Positions 17,366 to 26,653 of a DNA stretch of 64,000 nucleotides are shown piece after piece (positions within the stretch are counted from its first letter, which is position 1; each line of letters opens with the position of its first letter). The position numbers and the translations under genes are program-made. Source of the stretch: JBDUDK01 sp040002995 (GTDB lineage: Bacteria; Actinomycetota; Acidimicrobiia; Acidimicrobiales; Ilumatobacteraceae); the NCBI GenBank assembly GCA_040002995.1, contig JBDUDK010000142.1:1-64000 (forward strand), given 5' to 3'. Below the pieces are notes generated by a model that worked only from the letters and a program-made list of their open reading frames with translations, had not been told where the DNA came from and did not search any database.

Positions 17366-18004
17366 GTGAACACCGACCTGGCGAGGATCGTGTTGTCGAT
17401 CGCCGTCATCGTTTTCTCGCTGGTGCTCCACGAGTTGGCCCACGCAACCGTGGCCCTGTGGTGCGGTGACGACACCGCGAAGCGGGCCGGCCGGATCTCG
17501 CTCAACCCGGCGCGTCACCTCGACCCCTTCGGCTCCGTCGTGTTGCCTTTGATTCTCGCCGCGTCGTCGCTTGGCGTGTTCGGCTACGCGAAGCCCGTTC
17601 CGATCGCGCCCCGTCGGATGCGCAGCCCGCGCAACCATGCGCTCCTCGTCGCCCTCGCCGGCCCGGCGATGAACCTCTTGCTGGCGATGAGCGCTCTCAT
17701 TGCGCTACGCATTTTCACGCCCGACATCAAATTCTTGGGCTGGACGCAGATGGGCCTCGGCACCAAGGTGCTGTGGCTTCTGGGCCTCACGAATCTGCTG
17801 CTCGCCGTGTTCAACGCGTTGCCGTTACCGCCCCTTGACGGCGCCGCGATCCTCGAGCGGTTCATCCCCCGACCCTGGACCGCCGGCTATCTGCGGGTCC
17901 GCCAGTACGCGATGCCGATGCTTCTGCTCGTGGTGCTCGTCCTTCCCGGCGTGTTAGGCCACATCCTCGACCCGGCGCGCCGTTGGTGGGTGTCGCTGCT
18001 ATGA
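17366..18004 (+). CDS. Site-2 protease family membrane peptidase (M50)
   Basis: A 212-aa integral membrane zinc metalloprotease of the M50 family. The metal motif is H22-E-L-A-H26 in the first membrane helix; the third ligand lies in NALPLPPLDG (Asn150 to Gly159, Asp158). Four or five hydrophobic segments are visible. No PDZ or CBS domain is attached, so this is the minimal form also found as FtsH-neighbour or sporulation-type peptidases. Its substrate is unknown. The stop overlaps the HD gene by 4 bases. Confidence 0.87.
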   Translation: MNTDLARIVLSIAVIVFSLVLHELAHATVALWCGDDTAKRAGRISLNPARHLDPFGSVVLPLILAASSLGVFGYAKPVPIAPRRMRSPRNHALLVALAGPAMNLLLAMSALIALRIFTPDIKFLGWTQMGLGTKVLWLLGLTNLLLAVFNALPLPPLDGAAILERFIPRPWTAGYLRVRQYAMPMLLLVVLVLPGVLGHILDPARRWWVSLL

Positions 18005-18492
18005 GCGAATGGGGTCATCTCGCTCGCCGTTTCGCAGGCTCGTTCGCGCGCGGAGGCCCGCCACCTGCTGACGAAGCGTGGGTGTCGAGTTGGTTGGGCG
18101 ACGGCGAGCAGCGGCTCTGGTCTCGTCTCTCCGATGCCGATCGCCGGCACGCGGTTGGCGTGGCGCGTCGCACCGTCGAGGTGCTCGGCGCAAGCACGGA
18201 CCGTGCAGTCGTGGCGGCGGCGTTGCTCCACGACGTTGGCAAGCTCGAGAGCGACTTCGGCCCGTTTCGACGGGCGGCGGTCACCGTCGTCGGCAAAGCG
18301 TGGGGCCGGACCCGTACCTGCGGGCGCACGGGCGCGTATCTCCGCCACGACGAACTCGGCGCCGCGCTGTTGCGCGAAGCAGGATCGGCGCCCCTCACCG
18401 TCGCGTGGGCGGCCGAGCACCACCGACCGCCCGCACAATGGTCGGTGCCGGCCCCGATCGGCCGCGCGCTGAAGGACGCCGACGACGACTGA
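18001..18492 (+). CDS. HD-domain protein
   Basis: A 163-aa HD-superfamily protein, probably a metal-dependent phosphohydrolase. The HD pair is His77-Asp78 (LLHDVGKLESDFGP), with His50 upstream and His140-His141 downstream as further ligands. The substrate is not predictable. The ATG overlaps the M50 gene stop. Its stop abuts the stop of the convergent trpS gene with no spacer. Confidence 0.8.
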   Translation: MSEWGHLARRFAGSFARGGPPPADEAWVSSWLGDGEQRLWSRLSDADRRHAVGVARRTVEVLGASTDRAVVAAALLHDVGKLESDFGPFRRAAVTVVGKAWGRTRTCGRTGAYLRHDELGAALLREAGSAPLTVAWAAEHHRPPAQWSVPAPIGRALKDADDD

Positions 18493-19482
18493 TCACCCGG
18501 GCCGGAGGAGTCCCAGTGCCCGATGTGCTCGTTCGAGGGTGCGGCTGGCAACGGCCTGCGCCTTGTCGGCTCCTCGCTTGAGCAGGCGTGCCACTTCGGC
18601 GGGGTCGCTCGCCAGCTCCCTGTAGCGCTGCTGGATCGGGCCGAGCAGCTCGACGACCACTTGGCCCGTCTCGTCCTTGAGGGTGCCGTAGAGGTCGTAA
18701 CTGGCCGCCGCCTTCTCGACCGTGCGTCCGGTAGCCGCCGCGTTGATCTCGAGCAGGTTCGAAACGCCGGGCTTCTCCGCAGGGTCGTAGCGAACCTCGC
18801 CGTCAGAGTCGGTGACCGCTCGCTTGAACTTGCGCATGACGACATCGGGCGGATCGAGGACGTTCACCGTGCCCTGCGGCGAGTCGGACGACTTCGACAT
18901 CTTGTTCGTCGGTTCCTGAAGGTCCATGACGCGTGCCCCCTCGCGAGGTGTGACCGCTTTCGGCAGCACGAACGTTTCGCCATAACGACTGTTGAACCGG
19001 ATGGCGATGTCGCGAGTGATCTCGACATGCTGACGTTGATCGTCGCCGATCGGCACCTCTTCGGCGTCGTAGATCAAGATGTCGGCCGCCTGCAGCGCGG
19101 GATAGGTGAGCAGACCCGCCGAGATGAAACCGACGCCCACCTTCGCCGACTTGTCCTTGAACTGCGTCATGCGTTGGAGCTCGCCCAACGACACCGTGCA
19201 CTCCATGATCCAGCCGAGCTGTGGGTGCTCGGGTACGTGACTCTGCACGAAAACCGTGGCGATATCGGGGTCGAGCCCCACGGCGAACAACATCGTCGCC
19301 AGATCCAAGGTCTTGGCTCTGAGCTTTTCGGGTTCCTGGGGGATCGTGAGCGCGTGGAGGTCGACGATTCCGTGAAACGCATCGCATTCATGCTGGCCAA
19401 TGGCCCAATTGCGCAGCGCGCCCAGATAATTGCCGAGATGGACATCACCAGTCGGTTGGATACACGACAGCACGCGGGTCAT
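18493..19482 (-). CDS. trpS: Tryptophanyl-tRNA synthetase
   Basis: A 329-aa class I synthetase charging tRNA-Trp. The HIGH-like motif is TGDVHLGNYLGA (His15) and KMSKS is at 194-198. ATG 19482 is chosen over an upstream in-frame start because TACCCT stands 6 bases before it. It is divergent from scpA. Length and motifs are normal for the bacterial enzyme. Confidence 0.96.
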   Translation of the reverse strand: MTRVLSCIQPTGDVHLGNYLGALRNWAIGQHECDAFHGIVDLHALTIPQEPEKLRAKTLDLATMLFAVGLDPDIATVFVQSHVPEHPQLGWIMECTVSLGELQRMTQFKDKSAKVGVGFISAGLLTYPALQAADILIYDAEEVPIGDDQRQHVEITRDIAIRFNSRYGETFVLPKAVTPREGARVMDLQEPTNKMSKSSDSPQGTVNVLDPPDVVMRKFKRAVTDSDGEVRYDPAEKPGVSNLLEINAAATGRTVEKAAASYDLYGTLKDETGQVVVELLGPIQQRYRELASDPAEVARLLKRGADKAQAVASRTLERAHRALGLLRPG

Positions 19483-19488
19483 GGGGCG

Positions 19489-19494
19489 AGGGTA
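19489..19494 (-). promoter_or_regulatory. -10 hexamer TACCCT, leaderless start of trpS
   Basis: On the minus strand TACCCT is followed by 6 bases and the trpS ATG at 19482. Confidence 0.55.
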
Positions 19495-19528
19495 GCGGCC
19501 TGTCCCCACCCCACGGGGTTGGAATCGC

Positions 19529-19534
19529 TAGGGT
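19529..19534 (+). promoter_or_regulatory. -10 hexamer TAGGGT, leaderless start of scpA
   Basis: TAGGGT plus 6 bases and GTG at 19541. Confidence 0.55.
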
Positions 19535-19540
19535 GACCTC

Positions 19541-20314
19541 GTGGCCGTCGATGTGCAGACCCCCGTTTTCGAGGGACCCTTCGACCTGCTCCTGCACCTG
19601 ATCCTGAAAGAACAGGTCGACCTCTACGAAGTCTCACTGAGCTCCATCGTCGACGCGTATCTCACCGAGCTCGAGCGCCTCCACGATCTGGATCTCGACG
19701 TCGCGACAGAGTTCTTGCTGATCGCCGCCACGCTCGTGGAACTGAAGGCCCGCAGGCTGTTGCCCGGCCGCGATGACCTCGATCTCGATGAGGAGCTCGC
19801 GCTGTGGGAGGAACGCGATCTGCTCCTCGCCCGCCTCCTCGAATGCAAGACGTTCAAGGACGCGGCGAGGGTGCTTGCTCGTCTGCAGGTTGTTGCAGGG
19901 CTTTCCTACCCCCGTGACGTCGGCCCCGACGATCGCTACAGCGCGCTCATGCCCGACTTGCTCGCGGGCGTCACGCCGGCGCGGCTCCGCGATGCATTCG
20001 TCGTGGCGATCGCTCCGCGACCGATCGTGCGCGTCGACCTCCACCACGTGACACCGATCCGAGCCAATGTGGCTGACGCGCTCGCCGAACTTCTCGACGA
20101 GCTTCCCCGCATCGGCCAGATCTCGTTCCGACGCCTCACCGCGGGTCTCGTCGATCGGATCGAGGTCATCGTGCGGTTCCTTGCCCTGCTCGAGTTGTTC
20201 AAGCAGGGCCTGATCGGCCTGCACCAGTCCGAGCGTTTCGGCGACATCGAGGTCGTCTGGGAGGGCGGCAACGTGGCCGAAGCCATCGCGCTCGCCGACG
20301 TCTACGACGGGTGA
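19541..20314 (+). CDS. scpA: Segregation and condensation protein A
   Basis: A 257-aa kleisin subunit of the SMC-ScpAB condensin complex. The N-terminal SMC-neck-binding part begins TPVFEGPFDLLLHLILKEQVDLYEV, the typical family opening, and the C-terminal winged helix contains VIVRFLALLELFKQGLI, which contacts the SMC head. It is followed by scpB after 4 bp. No smc gene is in the window. Confidence 0.95.
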   Translation: MAVDVQTPVFEGPFDLLLHLILKEQVDLYEVSLSSIVDAYLTELERLHDLDLDVATEFLLIAATLVELKARRLLPGRDDLDLDEELALWEERDLLLARLLECKTFKDAARVLARLQVVAGLSYPRDVGPDDRYSALMPDLLAGVTPARLRDAFVVAIAPRPIVRVDLHHVTPIRANVADALAELLDELPRIGQISFRRLTAGLVDRIEVIVRFLALLELFKQGLIGLHQSERFGDIEVVWEGGNVAEAIALADVYDG

Positions 20315-20318
20315 TGCG

Positions 20319-20915
20319 ATGATCACTCCCGAAACGGTGCGCGCGCTCGAGGCGATCGTGTTGGTGGCCACCGATCCGGTGCCGCCGACCCTCCTGGCGC
20401 AGCTGCTCGAGATCCCTGTCACCGAGGTCGAGCGACTGTGCGCCGAGCTGGCCGCGAGCTACGACGAGGCCGGCCACGGCTTCCAGCTCGCCCGCGTGGC
20501 CGGCGGCTACCGCTACCAGAGTCACCCCGACCTCGCGGCCTACGTCGAGCGGTTCGTGCTCGAAGGTCAGTCGGCCCGTCTCTCGGGGGCCGCGCTGGAG
20601 ACGCTGGCGATCGTCGCGTACAAGCAACCCGTGTCGAGGGCCCAGGTCGCCGCCATTCGCGGTGTCGATCCCGATGCCGTGCTGAGAACCCTCCAACAGC
20701 GCGGCTACATCGATCAAGTCGGGCGCGACCCCGGTCCTGGCCAAGCACTGCTTTGGGGCACGACGATGGCCTTCCTCGAAAAGCTGGGGCTCGACTCGCT
20801 GGCCGACCTGCCCGCCCTGGCCGACTTCGTGCCCGGGGCCGATGTCGTCGAGACCCTCGAACAAACGCTGCGACCGTCGCCCGCAGGCGCCGAGTCGACC
20901 GACACGCGTGAGTGA
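20319..20915 (+). CDS. scpB: Segregation and condensation protein B
   Basis: A 198-aa protein with two winged-helix domains that dimerises and binds ScpA. Typical blocks are LEAIVLVATDPVPPTLLAQLL at the start and LSGAALETLAIVAYKQPVSRAQVAAIRGV (split by domain) near residue 90, then LLWGTTMAFLEKLGL. Its stop overlaps the rluB GTG region by 8 bases, so the two are translated together. Confidence 0.95.
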   Translation: MITPETVRALEAIVLVATDPVPPTLLAQLLEIPVTEVERLCAELAASYDEAGHGFQLARVAGGYRYQSHPDLAAYVERFVLEGQSARLSGAALETLAIVAYKQPVSRAQVAAIRGVDPDAVLRTLQQRGYIDQVGRDPGPGQALLWGTTMAFLEKLGLDSLADLPALADFVPGADVVETLEQTLRPSPAGAESTDTRE

Positions 20916-21630
20916 GGCCGCCGAGGGGATCCGGCTTCAGAAAGTGCTCGCACTACACGGCTTCGGCAGCCGGCGCGCGTGTGATGACCTCATCGCGGCC
21001 GGACGGGTCACGGTTAACGGCGAGATAGCGGAACTAGGCCGTCGGGTCGACGTGAGTACTGCGACCATCGCGGTCGACGGCGTGCCGGTGTCGGTGCGGC
21101 CGGGCATCGTGCACTACCTATTGAACAAACCGGCGGGCGTCGTGACCAGCGCGAGTGATCGTCACGCGCGCGCGGTAGTGGTCGACCTCGTACCCCAGGA
21201 GCCGAGGGTCTGGCCCGTGGGCCGTCTCGACGCCGATACCGAGGGTCTGCTGATCCTCACGAACGACGGGGAACTCACGCATCGCCTGACGCATCCGTCG
21301 TTCGGAGTCGAGAAGGAATATCTCGCGCATGTCGAGGGCCAGCCCGCGCCGAGCGCGCTGCGAACGCTCCGCGAGGGGGTCGAGCTCGACGACGGCATGA
21401 CAGCGACGGCCAAGGCCTCGCTCGCCGAGCCCGACGTCATCCGCCTCACCATCCATGAGGGGCGCAACCGCCAAGTTCGCCGCATGTGCGAGGCAGTGGG
21501 CCATCCGGTGCGCCGTCTCGTACGCATTCGCATCGGTCCGCTCCAGGACGCTCATCTCGCGCCGGGGGAGTGGCGGCCGTTGACCGTCACCGAGGTGCGC
21601 GACCTCCAGAAGGCCGTTCGCGAAGACTGA
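20908..21630 (+). CDS. rluB: 23S rRNA pseudouridine synthase, RluB family
   Basis: A 240-aa pseudouridine synthase. An N-terminal S4 domain (8-60) is followed by the catalytic RsuA/RluB domain with GRLDADTEGLL, where Asp108 is the catalytic residue, and EGRNRQVRRMCEAVGHPV. RluB modifies helix 80 or 89 of 23S rRNA. GTG 20908 lies inside the scpB end. The scpA-scpB-rluB order is standard in Gram-positive bacteria. Confidence 0.93.
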   Translation: MSEAAEGIRLQKVLALHGFGSRRACDDLIAAGRVTVNGEIAELGRRVDVSTATIAVDGVPVSVRPGIVHYLLNKPAGVVTSASDRHARAVVVDLVPQEPRVWPVGRLDADTEGLLILTNDGELTHRLTHPSFGVEKEYLAHVEGQPAPSALRTLREGVELDDGMTATAKASLAEPDVIRLTIHEGRNRQVRRMCEAVGHPVRRLVRIRIGPLQDAHLAPGEWRPLTVTEVRDLQKAVRED

Positions 21631-21635
21631 ACCGG

Positions 21636-21641
21636 TACGCT
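21636..21641 (+). promoter_or_regulatory. -10 hexamer TACGCT, leaderless start of tyrA
   Basis: TACGCT plus 8 bases and GTG at 21650; it lies just after the rluB stop. Confidence 0.5.
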
Positions 21642-21649
21642 CGCCCGTC

Positions 21650-22738
21650 GTGGCTGATCCCGCGCCGAATGAGCCGCCGCCCTCCCGCGCGGCCATCGTG
21701 GGGCTCGGTCTGATTGGCGGATCGCTCGGTATGGCTCTGCGTTCGCGCGGGTGGCACGTGAGCGGCCACGATGATGATGCCGAGCGCGTCGAACGGGCCC
21801 GCGCCATGGGTGCGATCGACGATCCGGGCATCGACCGCAACGCCAGCATCACGTTCATCGCCACGCCGGTCTCGGCCATCGCCGCGACAGCGCGTGAGGC
21901 CATCGCGGGGAATCCGAAGGGCCTCGTCACCGACGTCGGGAGCGTGAAGGCTTCGGTGGTCGGGGCGGTCAATGACCCCCATTTCATCGGCGGTCACCCG
22001 ATGGCGGGGTCAGAGCAAGAGGGTCTCGAGGGCGCCGACGCCGAAATGTTCTCGGGTGCTGTGTGGGTGCTTACGCCCACTGCGCTCACGGCGGATCGCG
22101 ATCTCAGCCGGTTGCGGTCGGTCGTGGCCTCACTCGGCGCCGAGGTCGTTGCGCTGCCCCCCGATCGCCACGACGCCCTCGTCGCCGTCGTTAGCCACGT
22201 ACCCCACCTCACCGCCGCGACGCTGATGGGCCTGGCCGACCAGCGGGCCGACGAACATGCGGCCCTTCTACGTCTGGCGGCCGGCGGCTTTCGCGATATG
22301 ACCCGCATCGCGTCGGGGCATCCGGCGATCTGGCCCGACATCTGCGCGGAGAACCGCGTCGCGGTGCTCGGCGCGCTCGACGACCTCATCGACGGGTTGC
22401 GATCGGTACGCGACGTCGTCGATCGCGGTGATCGCGCTGCGCTGCTCACTCGCCTCGAGCGGGCGCGCTCGGCGCGAGCGAACCTTCCAAGCCGGGTGGC
22501 CCGTCCGAGTGACGTCGTCGAGATCCGAGTCACGATCCCTGACCGCGCGGGCGTCCTCGCCGAAGTGACCACGCTCGCGAGCGAGCTCGGTGTGTCGATT
22601 GCCGACATCGAGATCGCCCACTCCGCCGAGGGCGACAAGGGCATCCTCATCATGATCGTCGACTCCGCCGCGGGGGATCTGTTTCGCGGTGGACTTTTGG
22701 CTCGCGGCTTTCGTCCCGCCGTCCATCGACTCCAATGA
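21650..22738 (+). CDS. tyrA: Prephenate dehydrogenase with C-terminal ACT domain
   Basis: A 362-aa enzyme converting prephenate to 4-hydroxyphenylpyruvate in tyrosine synthesis. The NAD(P) Rossmann motif GLGLIGGS is at 18-25, IGGHPMAGSEQEG carries the catalytic His region, and a C-terminal ACT domain (about 288-362, EIRVTIPDRAGVLAEVTTLASELG) suggests feedback control by tyrosine. ATGA overlap with aroA couples two shikimate-branch steps. Confidence 0.94.
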   Translation: MADPAPNEPPPSRAAIVGLGLIGGSLGMALRSRGWHVSGHDDDAERVERARAMGAIDDPGIDRNASITFIATPVSAIAATAREAIAGNPKGLVTDVGSVKASVVGAVNDPHFIGGHPMAGSEQEGLEGADAEMFSGAVWVLTPTALTADRDLSRLRSVVASLGAEVVALPPDRHDALVAVVSHVPHLTAATLMGLADQRADEHAALLRLAAGGFRDMTRIASGHPAIWPDICAENRVAVLGALDDLIDGLRSVRDVVDRGDRAALLTRLERARSARANLPSRVARPSDVVEIRVTIPDRAGVLAEVTTLASELGVSIADIEIAHSAEGDKGILIMIVDSAAGDLFRGGLLARGFRPAVHRLQ

Positions 22739-24024
22739 CCGAGACACTTGCGATCATTCCCGTCGGCGGAGAGCTCGACGCCACGATGACCGTGCCCGGC
22801 TCGAAGTCGATCACGAACCGAGCGTTGCTGTGTGCCGCGCTCGCGTCGGGCGTGAGCCGAATCGAAAAGCCGTTGGTCGCCGACGACACCGAGGCGATGA
22901 TCGACTGCCTGGCGAGGCTTGGCGTCGACATAGGGCTCGACCAGGACCGTGAGGTCATCGAAATCGTCGGCGGCGAAGGCTTTGTCCCGCCGGGGCCCGT
23001 AGGGCTCGATGCCCGGCTTTCGGGCACCACCGCCCGCTTCCTACTACCCGTGCTGGCCTGCGGTACCGGCCGCTACGTGCTCGATGCCGCGGTGCCGATG
23101 CGCCGGCGGCCCATGGGCCCGATACTCGCCGCTCTGTTCGAGCTGGGTGCTCAGCTCACCGAGGAGGGCGAGCCCGACCACCTGCCCATCGCCATCGAAG
23201 GGCGCCCATTGCGAGGGGGTCGTGTGGCCCTACGGGGCGACGTCTCCAGTCAGTTCGTCTCGGGCCTGATGATGGCGGCACCGCTGATGACGGCGGGGCT
23301 GCGCATCTCGCTCACCACTGATCCCGTGTCGCGCCCTTACCTCGCCCTGACGGCGCGGGTGATGGCGGCGTTCGGCGTAGAGGCGGATTTGGAATCCGAC
23401 GGAGTGATCGTCGTTCCTCCAGCGGTGTATACGGCCGCGGCGCCCTACGTCGTCGAGCCGGATGCCTCGACGGCGTCGTACTTCTTTGCCGCGGCGGCCA
23501 TTTGCGGCGGCCGTGTGCGTATCGAAGGGCTCGGTCGGGGGAGTGCACAAGGAGACCTCGCATTCGTCGACGTGCTGGCCCGCATGGGCGTCGAGGTCGA
23601 GCTCGCGGCCGACTATGTCGAAGTGCGCCATCAGGGGGAGTTGCACGGCGTCGATGTCGACATGAGTGAGATGTCCGATACAGCGCAGACGCTGGCGGCC
23701 GTTGCGGTGTTCGCGTCGTCGCCGACGCGCGTGCGCGGTATCAGCTTTGTTAAAGGGAAGGAGACCGATCGCATCGCAGCGGTGGTGGCCGAGCTACGGC
23801 GACTCGGCATCGACGCGGTGGAAGAGCGCGACGGTTTCACCGTCGTTCCCGGCGTCGTGCAACCGGCGACCGTGCATACGTATGGCGATCACCGCATGGC
23901 CATGAGCTTTGCCCTGATCGGTCTTAGAGTCGGCGGGATCGAGATCGAGGATCCGCGCTGTGTGGGCAAGACTTTTCCCGAGTACTGGACCGCGCTCGAC
24001 GGCCTACGCACTGGTCACCAGTAG
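22735..24024 (+). CDS. aroA: 3-phosphoshikimate 1-carboxyvinyltransferase (EPSP synthase)
   Basis: A 429-aa shikimate-pathway enzyme joining shikimate-3-phosphate and PEP. Clear signatures are VPGSKSITNRALLCAALASG near residue 20, LSGTTARFLLPVLA near 95 (in place of the usual GNAGT), RRRPMGPILAAL and the C-terminal EVYGDHRMAMSFAL-type block (HTYGDHRMAMSF). The SGTTAR variant at the PEP site differs from the GNAGTA of the glyphosate-sensitive class I enzymes. It is coupled to tyrA and followed by cmk. Confidence 0.95.
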   Translation: MTETLAIIPVGGELDATMTVPGSKSITNRALLCAALASGVSRIEKPLVADDTEAMIDCLARLGVDIGLDQDREVIEIVGGEGFVPPGPVGLDARLSGTTARFLLPVLACGTGRYVLDAAVPMRRRPMGPILAALFELGAQLTEEGEPDHLPIAIEGRPLRGGRVALRGDVSSQFVSGLMMAAPLMTAGLRISLTTDPVSRPYLALTARVMAAFGVEADLESDGVIVVPPAVYTAAAPYVVEPDASTASYFFAAAAICGGRVRIEGLGRGSAQGDLAFVDVLARMGVEVELAADYVEVRHQGELHGVDVDMSEMSDTAQTLAAVAVFASSPTRVRGISFVKGKETDRIAAVVAELRRLGIDAVEERDGFTVVPGVVQPATVHTYGDHRMAMSFALIGLRVGGIEIEDPRCVGKTFPEYWTALDGLRTGHQ

Positions 24025-24037
24025 GGTGCCCGTCCGG

Positions 24038-24679
24038 ATGCGGGTGATTGCGATCGACGGTCCGGCGGGAGCCGGCAAATCCACAGTGGCCCGCCGCGTG
24101 GCCGACCGGTTGGCTCTTCGCCAGCTCGACACCGGCGCCATGTACCGGGCGGTGGCCTGGCTCGCTCTCCATGAGGGCGTGGCGCTCGAAGACAGCGACG
24201 CCGTGGCCGAACTCGCCCGCGCCGCGGAGATCGAAGTGGGCGAGGACGCGGTGAGCGTGAACGGCCACGACGTCACGCTCGCCATCCGCACGCCAGAGGT
24301 CAACGCCGCGGTGACCCCCGTGGCCGCCAACACGGCCGTCCGCGCCGAGCTGGTCGGCCGGCAGCGGGCGTGGGTTCACGCCAACCGTGGTGGTGTGATC
24401 GAGGGTCGAGACATCGGCTCTGTCGTCTTCCCCGAGGCGGAGCTAAAGCTCTACTTGACGGCTACTCCTGCCGTGCGGGCGCATCGCAGGGCATTCGAGA
24501 TGGGTCTCAACGACGACCGGGCCGTGCGCGATATGGAAAAGACGATTGCCGACCGCGACGCGAGCGATCGCGGAAGAACCGACGGACCGCTGACGATCGT
24601 CGACGGCGCGGTCATCATCGATACGAGCGAGCGCGACATCGACGACATCGTCGACGAGATAGTGGGGCTGCTGCGATGA
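24038..24679 (+). CDS. cmk: Cytidylate kinase
   Basis: A 213-aa (d)CMP kinase. The P-loop GPAGAGKS is at 8-15, followed by LDTGAMYRAVAW and the GRDIGSVVFPEAELKLYLTA and DRGRTDGPL blocks of the family. ATG 24038 is preferred because the P-loop then starts at the usual distance; GTG 24026 is the alternative. The stop overlaps plsC (ATGA). aroA-cmk adjacency is widespread. Confidence 0.93.
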   Translation: MRVIAIDGPAGAGKSTVARRVADRLALRQLDTGAMYRAVAWLALHEGVALEDSDAVAELARAAEIEVGEDAVSVNGHDVTLAIRTPEVNAAVTPVAANTAVRAELVGRQRAWVHANRGGVIEGRDIGSVVFPEAELKLYLTATPAVRAHRRAFEMGLNDDRAVRDMEKTIADRDASDRGRTDGPLTIVDGAVIIDTSERDIDDIVDEIVGLLR

Positions 24680-25359
24680 CCGAGATCCATTCGCGATTGG
24701 CGGGCAACAGCAAGGCGTCACTCGTGCTCTACCGATTCGGCCGAGGCCTGTGCGTCGGCTTCTGCCGGGTCTGGTTGCGCCTCAGCGTTGAGGGCCGCGA
24801 GCACGTGCCGCCCGATGGCGCGTTCGTGCTCGCGCCCGTCCATCGTTCGAACATGGACACACCGATCGCCGCGGTCTGTACGAAGCGCCGGATGCGGTAC
24901 ATGGGCAAGGACTCGTTGTGGAAGGTGAGGTGCTTCGGGTGGTTGCTATCCGCGCTCGGCGGTTTTCCGGTGAGTCGAGGAACGATCGACCGCGAGGCAC
25001 TCGCCCGCTGCACCGCGCTCCTCGAGGCGGGTCAGCCGATCGTGGTCTTCCCTGAAGGACAACGGCAGGCGGGTCCGATCGTGCAGCCCTTGTTCGACGG
25101 CGCCGCGTATCTCGCCATCAAAACCCAGGTGCCCATCGTGCCCGTGGGAATCGGCGGCAGCGAGCGCGTGATGCCCAAAGGTTCGAAGATCATCTGGCCC
25201 CGCAAGGTGCACGTTGTCGTGGGCAGGCCGTTGCCGCCTCCGGCACTCGAGGGCACCGGCGCTCGCGTGAACCGTCAGTCGGTTCGCGACCTCACGGCCG
25301 ATCTCCACGAACGATTGCAGGAGCTGTTCGACACCGCGCAGGTACGCGCCGGTGCGTGA
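24676..25359 (+). CDS. plsC: 1-acyl-sn-glycerol-3-phosphate acyltransferase family
   Basis: A 227-aa membrane-associated acyltransferase of phospholipid synthesis. The catalytic H-x4-D motif is His56 to Asp61 (PVHRSNMDTP), and the glycerol-phosphate site is FPEGQRQ (EGTR variant with Gln). A hydrophobic helix precedes the motif. The cmk-plsC pair is common in actinobacteria and precedes the GTPase Der there; der is not found here. Confidence 0.88.
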   Translation: MTEIHSRLAGNSKASLVLYRFGRGLCVGFCRVWLRLSVEGREHVPPDGAFVLAPVHRSNMDTPIAAVCTKRRMRYMGKDSLWKVRCFGWLLSALGGFPVSRGTIDREALARCTALLEAGQPIVVFPEGQRQAGPIVQPLFDGAAYLAIKTQVPIVPVGIGGSERVMPKGSKIIWPRKVHVVVGRPLPPPALEGTGARVNRQSVRDLTADLHERLQELFDTAQVRAGA

Positions 25360-25363
25360 CGCG

Positions 25364-26638
25364 TCACGACGACAGGAACTCGGTGAGCGCCGACGCGAGA
25401 TAGCCGACATCGTTCGCGCCCATGAGCTCTCGGGCGGAATGCATCGAGAGTTGGGGACAGCCGACGTCGACCGTGGCGATGCCGAGTCTCGTCGCGGTGA
25501 TAGGTCCGATCGTCGAACCGCACGCCACGTTGTTGCGGGAAACGAACGTCTGGTGGGGGACGCCTGCGCGGTCGCAGGCGGAAGCGAACGAAGCGGCCGT
25601 GGCGGCGTCGGTGGCATAACGCTGGTTGACGTTGCGCTTCACCGCCGGCCCGGCGTTCGGCAGGAGTCGGTGGCCGGGCTCGTAGCGGTCGAGATAGTTG
25701 GGATGCACCGCGTGGGCCATATCGGCCGACACGCAGACCGACGCCGCCATTGACCTGGCGAACTCGTCCTCACGCCCGCCCCGCGCCGCTATGGATCGCC
25801 GCAACACGTGCTCGAGGAATGGCCCACCCGCGCCGGTGGTGGAAGAGCTGCCAACCTCTTCGTGGTCGAACAGCGCGACTGCCATCGGCGGTCCCGCAGG
25901 GGCTCGCGCCGTGATGGCGCGAGCCGCGGCATAGCACGAGCAGAGGTTGTCGAGGCGGCCCGACGCGAGCAGATCACCGTCGACACCGAGGAGCGCGGCG
26001 GGTGTGAGATCGTGGGTCATGAGATCCCAGTCCACGACCTGGGCCGGCGGCAGACCGAGTTCGCCCGCCACGAACTCGCGGAGGTCACCCTCCCGGGCGA
26101 TTCCCAAGCCCCAGATGGGCGTGAGATGGGCTTGACGGTCGAGCACGAGGCCACGCTCGTTGACGTCGCGGTCGAGGTGGATCGCGAGCTGGGCGACTCT
26201 GAGCAGGGGACGGTCGACGTGCAGGAGGCGGAACTCACCCGACGAGAGCAATACCCGTCCCGACAGGCCGAGATCGCGATCGAGCCAGGAGTTGTTGAGC
26301 ACACCGCCGTAGACCTCGATGGCCACCTGTCGCCATCCGGCGATTCCCGTGTCGGGCTGAGGCTTCACGCGCAGGTTCGGCGAATCGCTGTGGGCCCCGA
26401 TGATCCGCCAACCGCTGTGTGCCGTCGCGCCAGGGCCGACCGCCCACGCCACGAGCGCGCCACCGCGTGTGACATAGAAGCGGCCGGCGGCGTCACCGAC
26501 CCACGCCGCGGTTTCCTCGCGAGGTTCGAACCCGGCTGCCTCGAGAAGCGACGATGCCACGGAGATGGCGTGGTAGGGCGACGGTGACGAGTCGATGTAA
26601 CGCATCAACCCTCTGGCAGCATCGAGCGGATCAGCCAT
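25364..26638 (-). CDS. apeB: M18 family aminopeptidase
   Basis: A 424-aa aspartyl/general aminopeptidase with two zinc ions. Metal and catalytic blocks are GAHSDSPNLRVKP, GRLDNLCSCYAA, DHEEVGSSST and the final PQLSMHSARELMG. It removes N-terminal residues from peptides in the cytoplasm. Its 3' end is 4 bp from the convergent plsC stop. It follows the histidine phosphatase by 15 bp on the same strand, so the two are probably co-transcribed. Confidence 0.93.
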   Translation of the reverse strand: MADPLDAARGLMRYIDSSPSPYHAISVASSLLEAAGFEPREETAAWVGDAAGRFYVTRGGALVAWAVGPGATAHSGWRIIGAHSDSPNLRVKPQPDTGIAGWRQVAIEVYGGVLNNSWLDRDLGLSGRVLLSSGEFRLLHVDRPLLRVAQLAIHLDRDVNERGLVLDRQAHLTPIWGLGIAREGDLREFVAGELGLPPAQVVDWDLMTHDLTPAALLGVDGDLLASGRLDNLCSCYAAARAITARAPAGPPMAVALFDHEEVGSSSTTGAGGPFLEHVLRRSIAARGGREDEFARSMAASVCVSADMAHAVHPNYLDRYEPGHRLLPNAGPAVKRNVNQRYATDAATAASFASACDRAGVPHQTFVSRNNVACGSTIGPITATRLGIATVDVGCPQLSMHSARELMGANDVGYLASALTEFLSS

Positions 26639-26653
26639 CGCAGTGTGAGTCTT